NCBI GenBank assembly: GCA_003970805.2
Contig: CP051152.1
Coordinates: forward strand, 1,612,001-1,676,000
Source of the DNA: Undibacterium piscinae
Lineage (GTDB): Bacteria > Pseudomonadota > Gammaproteobacteria > Burkholderiales > Burkholderiaceae_D
DNA: 64,000 nucleotides
Direction: 5' to 3'
The notes beneath the pieces were generated by a model, which was not told where the DNA came from, did no database searches, and saw only the letters and a program-made list of their open reading frames with translations. Each line of letters begins with the position of its first letter. Positions within the stretch are counted from its first letter, which is position 1. The translations under genes and the position numbers were made by a program. Shown here in pieces: positions 59,679 to 64,000 of the stretch.

Positions 59679-60361
59679 GTTAATTCAAGCCAGCGCTTAA
59701 GTGCTTTCACCGGACAACGATTGCCTTTTGCGTTTGGAATAAATACCGTTCTTCCCTCTCCCTCTTGATCAGTTTTTGAGCGCCGTATCAATATTTCTAA
59801 TCCAGTGTCATAAGTGGTAACATCTTCAATCCGCAATGCCACCAGTTCAGAACGACGGAATGCACCAGCAAAGCCGATCAATAGCAGTGCCTTATCGCGT
59901 GCAGCTTTTATTGGACTTTGTAAGTCCACCAGTACCATAATTTCTAGTAGATCATCTTTTACCAATGCAGTAACGCGGCGTTGTGCTGTGCCGAAGGTGC
60001 GTCTAATTCCCTGCATCGTTCTTTTCACAGTCTTATCCATTACCGGCGATACGATGCCAATGTCAGTGTGGGCGCGGTGAATGGCGATTAGTCGATGCTG
60101 TAAAGTTGCCACCGCCAATGAATCCGCAAATTTAGCGATGTATTCAGCAACCATACCTGGTGTTGCTGGTATCGTACCGCCGTGCTGTTTAAAATGCCGT
60201 ATATCAGCGCTGTATGTGCGCTGCGTGGCTTTTGATTGCGCCGCTGCTGTATAGCTTTCAACGAGCGGCGACATTGGCGCGGGAATCGATTGAACTAGCT
60301 TGATGCGCTGCACTTTTTTGGTTTCGATCAATGGTATTATTTTTGCGGTTTTAGTAGCCAT
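59679..60361 (-). pseudogene. Tyrosine recombinase, 5' part (split by IS66 copy 2)
   Basis: About 228 residues from ATG 60361. It holds the SAM-like core-binding domain (VESYTAAAQSKATQRTYSAD, HFKQHGGTIPATPGMVAEYI) and the first catalytic residues: Arg in GFAGAFRRSELVAL and Lys in RRSKTDQEGEG. The frame reads KRWLELT into the IS. With the 3' part the catalytic set R-K-HxxR-H-Y is complete. It is probably the integrase of the island, now inactivated, which would lock the island in place. Confidence 0.9.
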
Positions 60362-60404
60362 TTTAAGTATTCACAATATTGTATTTTCGATAGCTGACAC
60401 GGCG

Positions 60405-60438
60405 TAAAAAAGCGACGAAAATTCTCGCCGCTTTTTTT
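60405..60438 (-). terminator. Terminator of the 137-residue gene
   Basis: An AGCGGCGAG / TTCGTCGCT hairpin with a 4-nt loop (one G-T-type mismatch), flanked by A- and T-runs, lies 14 bp past the stop at 60452 on the minus strand. Confidence 0.75.
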
Positions 60439-60451
60439 GCTCTTGGTCATT

Positions 60452-60865
60452 TCATGGTTTAGCATTTGGGAAGTAATCAACAGTGCTAGGGACGTAATCC
60501 ACAATAGACCTTCGGCAAGCTGCTGCGATGCAGTGGATAACAGCAGCTAATTCCCCCAGCTCTCCTATCAGCCATCCGATGGCTTCTGTTGCGTCACCAG
60601 ATATTTCACGGGTTTCAATCTCGGGCGCGGAATTGGCTAATAAAATGCCGATAGCGGATATGCCGAGATTAACTGTACGCATTGCGACATCTCCGTTATT
60701 TGCGATTTGCAAAAGTAACGCTGGATTTGCAGCAAGGTAATCAATCTCAAATTCAGCAGTCACCGTCAAATGTGGCAGTTGCAAAAGCAAATCGCGTATC
60801 GGTCGCATAGTCTGCATTGTCGCGATGGCATTACCGCTCTTTTGCGATGATCGTTTGGCGCACAT
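60452..60865 (-). CDS. Hypothetical protein of a plasmid/ICE-type pair
   Basis: 137 residues from ATG 60865, which starts 1 nt after the stop of the preceding gene; the longer frame to 60901 lies inside that gene. Contents: a basic start (MCAKRSSQKSGNAIATMQTM), LQLPHLTVTAEFEIDYLAAN, ATEAIGWLIGELGELAAVIHCIAAACRRSI. There is no membrane segment strong enough to call and no recognised domain. It is probably co-translated with the gene at 60867. Confidence 0.65.
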   Translation of the reverse strand: MCAKRSSQKSGNAIATMQTMRPIRDLLLQLPHLTVTAEFEIDYLAANPALLLQIANNGDVAMRTVNLGISAIGILLANSAPEIETREISGDATEAIGWLIGELGELAAVIHCIAAACRRSIVDYVPSTVDYFPNAKP

Positions 60866-60866
60866 A

Positions 60867-61188
60867 TCAGTATTCCTCGGGAAACAGAAAAGTGGTAACA
60901 CTACGATCCGCTTCCGTGATCACCCAGAATCGTCTATTAGCTGCGACATACGCAGACAATATGCGAAGCCCGTTCTCTACTGCAAAGTCATTTGCAATTG
61001 CATCTCCTGGCGGAACATCGCCCCAATCGCTTTGCAAATGACGTCGAATTAAATACTGCTCGAATTCAATTTTATTCTCGCTAAAATGCGTCATAACTGC
61101 TGGGGTTGCCACAACGGTGCCACAAGAAAATAGTGGCACTGTTTTCTGGAAGTATGGTTCCTCAAGCGCTGAAGAAAGCGACTCTGAT
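60867..61188 (-). pseudogene. Plasmid-type conserved protein, 3' part (split by IS66 copy 3)
   Basis: It reads SCGTVVATPAVMTHFSENK, FEQYLIRRHLQSDWGDVPPGD, GLRILSAYVAANRRFWVITE, and ends ADRSVTTFLFPEEY. This matches a small protein widespread on plasmids and integrative elements (pattern VVATPGAL, RH..GDWGD, N..A...G.RLLSAY, W.ITEADRS.TT.LLPEEY). Function unknown. Joined to 63676-63700 it gives a full 112-residue protein. A GTG at 61139 could give a shortened product. Confidence 0.82.
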
Positions 61189-61232
61189 GTAAGCGTCCAA
61201 CAGATCCGTCTAGCATTTATTCCTAAAGCGCA

Positions 61233-62798
61233 TTAACAAGGCAGCGGTAGCAGTTCATCAATCCGGCTGTTTGGATGCGTCGGTAATTTTTCGAGTGTGC
61301 CTTTAAGCCATGCCAAAGGTTCTATGCCATTGGCTTTCGCGGTGGCGAGCAGGCTTTGAATGGCGGCAGCTTGTCGGCCTGCTCGTTCAGAACCGGCGAA
61401 GAGCCAGTTCTTTTTGCCAATGGCAATAGGGCGAATGGCGTTTTCAATCGGATTATTGTCGATTGGCAGATGACCGCTATTGGCGTAGCGTTCAATCGCG
61501 CTCCAGCGTTTGAGGCTGTAGTCGATGGCTTTGGCGAGACTGCTGCCATCGGCGCTCTGTTGGCGTGTGTGAATCAGCCAGGCATGCATCGCTTTGAGTT
61601 CTGGCAGCGCCTGTGTAGCACGTCGTTGTTGTCGTTGTTCGATACTGTCGCCTTTACCCTCGGCCTCAATGTGATACAGCTTTGCAATGCGTGTAAGTGC
61701 CTCATTGGCAATCGGATGCCCATTGGCGGCGTGCAGGTCGAAGAATTTGCGACGGGCGTGCGCCAGGCAGGCCAGTTCGGTGATGCCCAGCGCGAACAGG
61801 GCTTTGTAGCCGGCATAATCATCCACCATAAGATGGCCTTGCCAATGCCGCAGAAACGCGCGCGCATGACTGCCACTGCGTCCGGTTTGGAAATCGAACA
61901 CGATGATGGCAGGCTGGTCTTCTAAGGCATTGCTGCGATATGCCCATAGATAGGCACGCTTGGTCTTACCATTGCCGGGGTCGAGCAGCGGCACCGGGGT
62001 TTCGTCGGCATGCAGCACTCGTCCTTGCTTGAGTATTTCTGCCAACCGGTCACTGAGCGGTTGCAGGGCGACGCCAATACGTCCTACCCACTCGGCCAGT
62101 GTGGAGCGGGCAATGCCAACACCGTGTCGACTGCTGATTTGCTCAATCCGATACAGTGGTAAGTGATCGAGATATTTTTGAATTACCACCCATGCCAATA
62201 ATCCTGGTGCCGCCAGACTACGATCGATCACTGCCGGGGGAATGGCTGCTGCGGTGACTGTCTCACAAGCGCGACAGGCGTATTGAGGGCGAATATGCCG
62301 ATGCACAAAGAAGCGTGCTGGTTCGACGTCGAGTTGTTCACTGATGTCTTCACCGATCTTGATCAGGTCTTTGCCGCATTGAGCGCAGGTGCAGCTTTCT
62401 GGCTCATGACGATGTTCAATGCGCGGCAGTTCCGCTGGCAGTGGCCTACGTCCGGTAGGGCTTGGCTTACGTGGTGTTGTCGCTGAAGATAATTGGGCAA
62501 GCTCGGCCTGCATCGCAGCCAGGTCGCTTTGTTCGCACTCTAAAAACAGGTCGCGTTGTTGTACCGTAAACGCTTCGGCTTTTGCGCTGAATTTGAGACG
62601 TTTGTGATACGCCAGTTCTAAAGTCAAGGCTTGAATTTTGCATTCTTTGACGTGAAGATCGTGCTCCTTGCGACGTAATTGATCCTGCAAAGCAGCCTTC
62701 TCCGCCTGTGCCAGTCCGGCCCCATTCAACTGCGCCATCACCCATTGAGTCAGTGCGGGGTCAGCGTTGAATTGGGCGAGTTTGGTGGCGATATCCAT
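61233..62798 (-). CDS. tnpC: IS66 transposase TnpC (copy 3)
   Basis: 521 residues, identical in sequence to TnpC of copy 1, with all DDE residues intact. Confidence 0.96.
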   Translation of the reverse strand: MDIATKLAQFNADPALTQWVMAQLNGAGLAQAEKAALQDQLRRKEHDLHVKECKIQALTLELAYHKRLKFSAKAEAFTVQQRDLFLECEQSDLAAMQAELAQLSSATTPRKPSPTGRRPLPAELPRIEHRHEPESCTCAQCGKDLIKIGEDISEQLDVEPARFFVHRHIRPQYACRACETVTAAAIPPAVIDRSLAAPGLLAWVVIQKYLDHLPLYRIEQISSRHGVGIARSTLAEWVGRIGVALQPLSDRLAEILKQGRVLHADETPVPLLDPGNGKTKRAYLWAYRSNALEDQPAIIVFDFQTGRSGSHARAFLRHWQGHLMVDDYAGYKALFALGITELACLAHARRKFFDLHAANGHPIANEALTRIAKLYHIEAEGKGDSIEQRQQRRATQALPELKAMHAWLIHTRQQSADGSSLAKAIDYSLKRWSAIERYANSGHLPIDNNPIENAIRPIAIGKKNWLFAGSERAGRQAAAIQSLLATAKANGIEPLAWLKGTLEKLPTHPNSRIDELLPLPC

Positions 62799-62851
62799 GC
62801 ACGAAAGTATACCTCGCCCGACCGAAAGTTAACAGGGGGAGGCATCCCTTT

Positions 62852-63199
62852 TTATACGCGCCAATTCGATTGTGGCGGCGCGTTAAGTCGGGGCCAGTCA
62901 ACGCCCGTGGTGAGCCATTGCCATTCTTCGTTCGACAAGACACACGCCGCATCATGGCTCTGCGGCCAGACGAAGCGACCTTTGTGCAAGCGTCGCATAC
63001 ATAACCAAACACCGGTGCCATCCCAGATCAATAGCTTGATGCGGGTGCTATTCTTGTTACGAAATGCATAGGCACTGCCATCGCAAGGTGGCTTACCCAA
63101 ACTTTCTTGTACATGCAGGGAAAGTCCGTCAACACCGCTGCGCATATCGATCGGTTCGACAGCGAGATACACCTGTGCCGGAGTCAGTGGCAGGCTCAT
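62852..63199 (-). CDS. tnpB: IS66 accessory protein TnpB (copy 3)
   Basis: 115 residues, identical to TnpB of copy 1; overlaps tnpA by 4 nt. Confidence 0.95.
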   Translation of the reverse strand: MSLPLTPAQVYLAVEPIDMRSGVDGLSLHVQESLGKPPCDGSAYAFRNKNSTRIKLLIWDGTGVWLCMRRLHKGRFVWPQSHDAACVLSNEEWQWLTTGVDWPRLNAPPQSNWRV

Positions 63200-63597
63200 G
63201 GTAGTTGCCGCAGCAATTGCGCCAACACGGGTAAGTCAACATGGTTAGAAATAGTCACCTGCCAACCGGCCGGGCTGCACAAGACAATCTCGGGAAGTGA
63301 TGCCCTGATCGACACCGGCACCAACTTGCAAGGCTTCATGGCTGGCCGCGGCGATGTCGATGCGATTGTCGTGAGGGAGGTGTGCTTAGCTTGAGAAACT
63401 ACTGGCGATTTTACAGCGGGTGTGGCAAGTGTGACACTCTGATCAATAACGATGGAAGCGAGGCGTTTGCGCCAGGTATAAAACGTTGAATAGCCGATGG
63501 CTTCACGTCGACAATACGCGCTCAGTGATAAGCCGCTCTCAGCCCAGTGCTGCTGATGCTTAGTCCAAAACGCCACTTTGAGAGGATTGAAATTCAT
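63196..63597 (-). CDS. tnpA: IS66 accessory protein TnpA (copy 3)
   Basis: 133 residues, identical to TnpA of copy 1. Confidence 0.93.
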   Translation of the reverse strand: MNFNPLKVAFWTKHQQHWAESGLSLSAYCRREAIGYSTFYTWRKRLASIVIDQSVTLATPAVKSPVVSQAKHTSLTTIASTSPRPAMKPCKLVPVSIRASLPEIVLCSPAGWQVTISNHVDLPVLAQLLRQLP

Positions 63598-63675
63598 GCT
63601 AACTCCAGATCATTGAAAGAGTCGAGTGTCACTTATATCGTTATCGATTTCCAGATGGTTGCGTTGGACGCTTAC

Positions 63676-63700
63676 ACTCTGATTTAATATTACTTTTCAT
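63676..63700 (-). pseudogene. Plasmid-type conserved protein, first codons (split by IS66 copy 3)
   Basis: ATG 63700 follows AAAAAAGG at good spacing and encodes MKSNIKSE before the insertion. The rest of the gene is at 60867-61180. 25 nt plus 314 nt gives exactly 113 codons. Confidence 0.75.
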
Positions 63701-64000
63701 GAACTTTACCTTTTTTAGACCTGCAACAAAGTAAAAGACGAACGAGCAGAAAACGACCCACATAGATTGTGCCGTCAGTACGTTTGCCATGACCAAGTAA
63801 GCAGTGGGAGTAGAGGAGAGTCAGCGTTTGGAAGGAGTCTCCGCAGCAAAAAAATTAAGCTAAAAACCTTAACTTTATATTGTTGCGAAGTGCCTTTTGG
63901 CGCTGAACATTGCAGCGCATTGCACGCCACAACAACAGTTTACGCTTGTAATTAAATTAGATCGAGTACTAAATAACTTCGTGTATAGCTGGCTTTTCAC
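63701..64000. other. Region upstream of the plasmid-type gene
   Basis: It probably holds the promoter of the interrupted gene. A minus-strand frame just upstream reads LGHGKRTDGTIYVGRFLL, which may be the tail of a small gene, but I cannot support a start. Nothing else seen. Confidence 0.35.

Larger units (their letters stand above)
61189..63675 (-). mobile_element. IS66-family insertion sequence, copy 3 (2487 bp)
   Basis: Same termini, length and encoded proteins as copies 1 and 2. The target duplication is ACTCTGAT at 61181-61188 and 63676-63683. It cuts the plasmid-type gene eight codons after its start. Confidence 0.96.

Noticed and set aside
63767..63955. 62-codon plus-strand frame at the right edge
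   Set aside because: Low-quality composition, no ribosome-binding site, no family.

Overview
The window looks like a betaproteobacterial chromosome, probably Burkholderiales near Oxalobacteraceae (Undibacterium or Herminiimonas type). This is inferred from the co-directional run yebC-purD-hemF-nadD-rsfS-rlmH-maf-rng, a TctD/TctE-like two-component pair, DUF1631 and DUF1993 proteins, and a moderate-GC core next to AT-rich accessory DNA. I see no rRNA, tRNA or CRISPR array.

Layout. 1-2.2 kb: the tail of a peptide ABC transporter ATPase gene, cut by an IS3-family element (195-1827). 2.2-4.2 kb: an AT-rich three-gene block bounded by attC-like sites, read as one integron gene cassette with no integrase nearby. 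4.3-39.9 kb: mostly core genes. These are an eroded aldo/keto reductase abutting a GGDEF/EAL protein; a sodium:solute symporter with a DUF4212 small subunit behind a two-component system; a frameshifted ParB-like gene; a parvulin; an MscS channel; ribA, ilvD, fbp and a frameshifted pepN; a DUF1631 protein; qor and an EamA exporter; a HerA-like ATPase; and the yebC-to-rng block. 39.9-64 kb: an accessory island.

The island holds a filamentous-phage replication pseudogene, a dead copy of an AbrB/MazE-type gene, a DUF6035 nuclease-like gene, an AbiEi/AbiEii toxin-antitoxin pair, an orphan AbrB/MazE-like gene, a prokaryotic viperin (pVip) translationally coupled to a HicA-like small protein, a 909-residue ankyrin-repeat protein, a 1425-residue sacsin-like GHKL ATPase with a C-terminal DUF3883-like nuclease domain, a tyrosine recombinase and two plasmid/ICE-type genes. 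Three 2487-bp IS66 copies, identical in length and in all encoded proteins, have landed in it. Each has a perfect 8-bp target duplication and each splits a gene (DUF6035, the recombinase, a plasmid-type gene). Removing the IS and one duplication restores an open frame in all three cases.

The best candidates for an undescribed system are the ankyrin protein plus GHKL-ATPase/nuclease pair (49.4-56.8 kb) and the viperin/HicA-like operon divergent from it. Three genes (DUF4212 subunit, ParB-like, pepN) each carry a net +1 at a homopolymer. These may be real lesions, slippage sites or sequencing errors.
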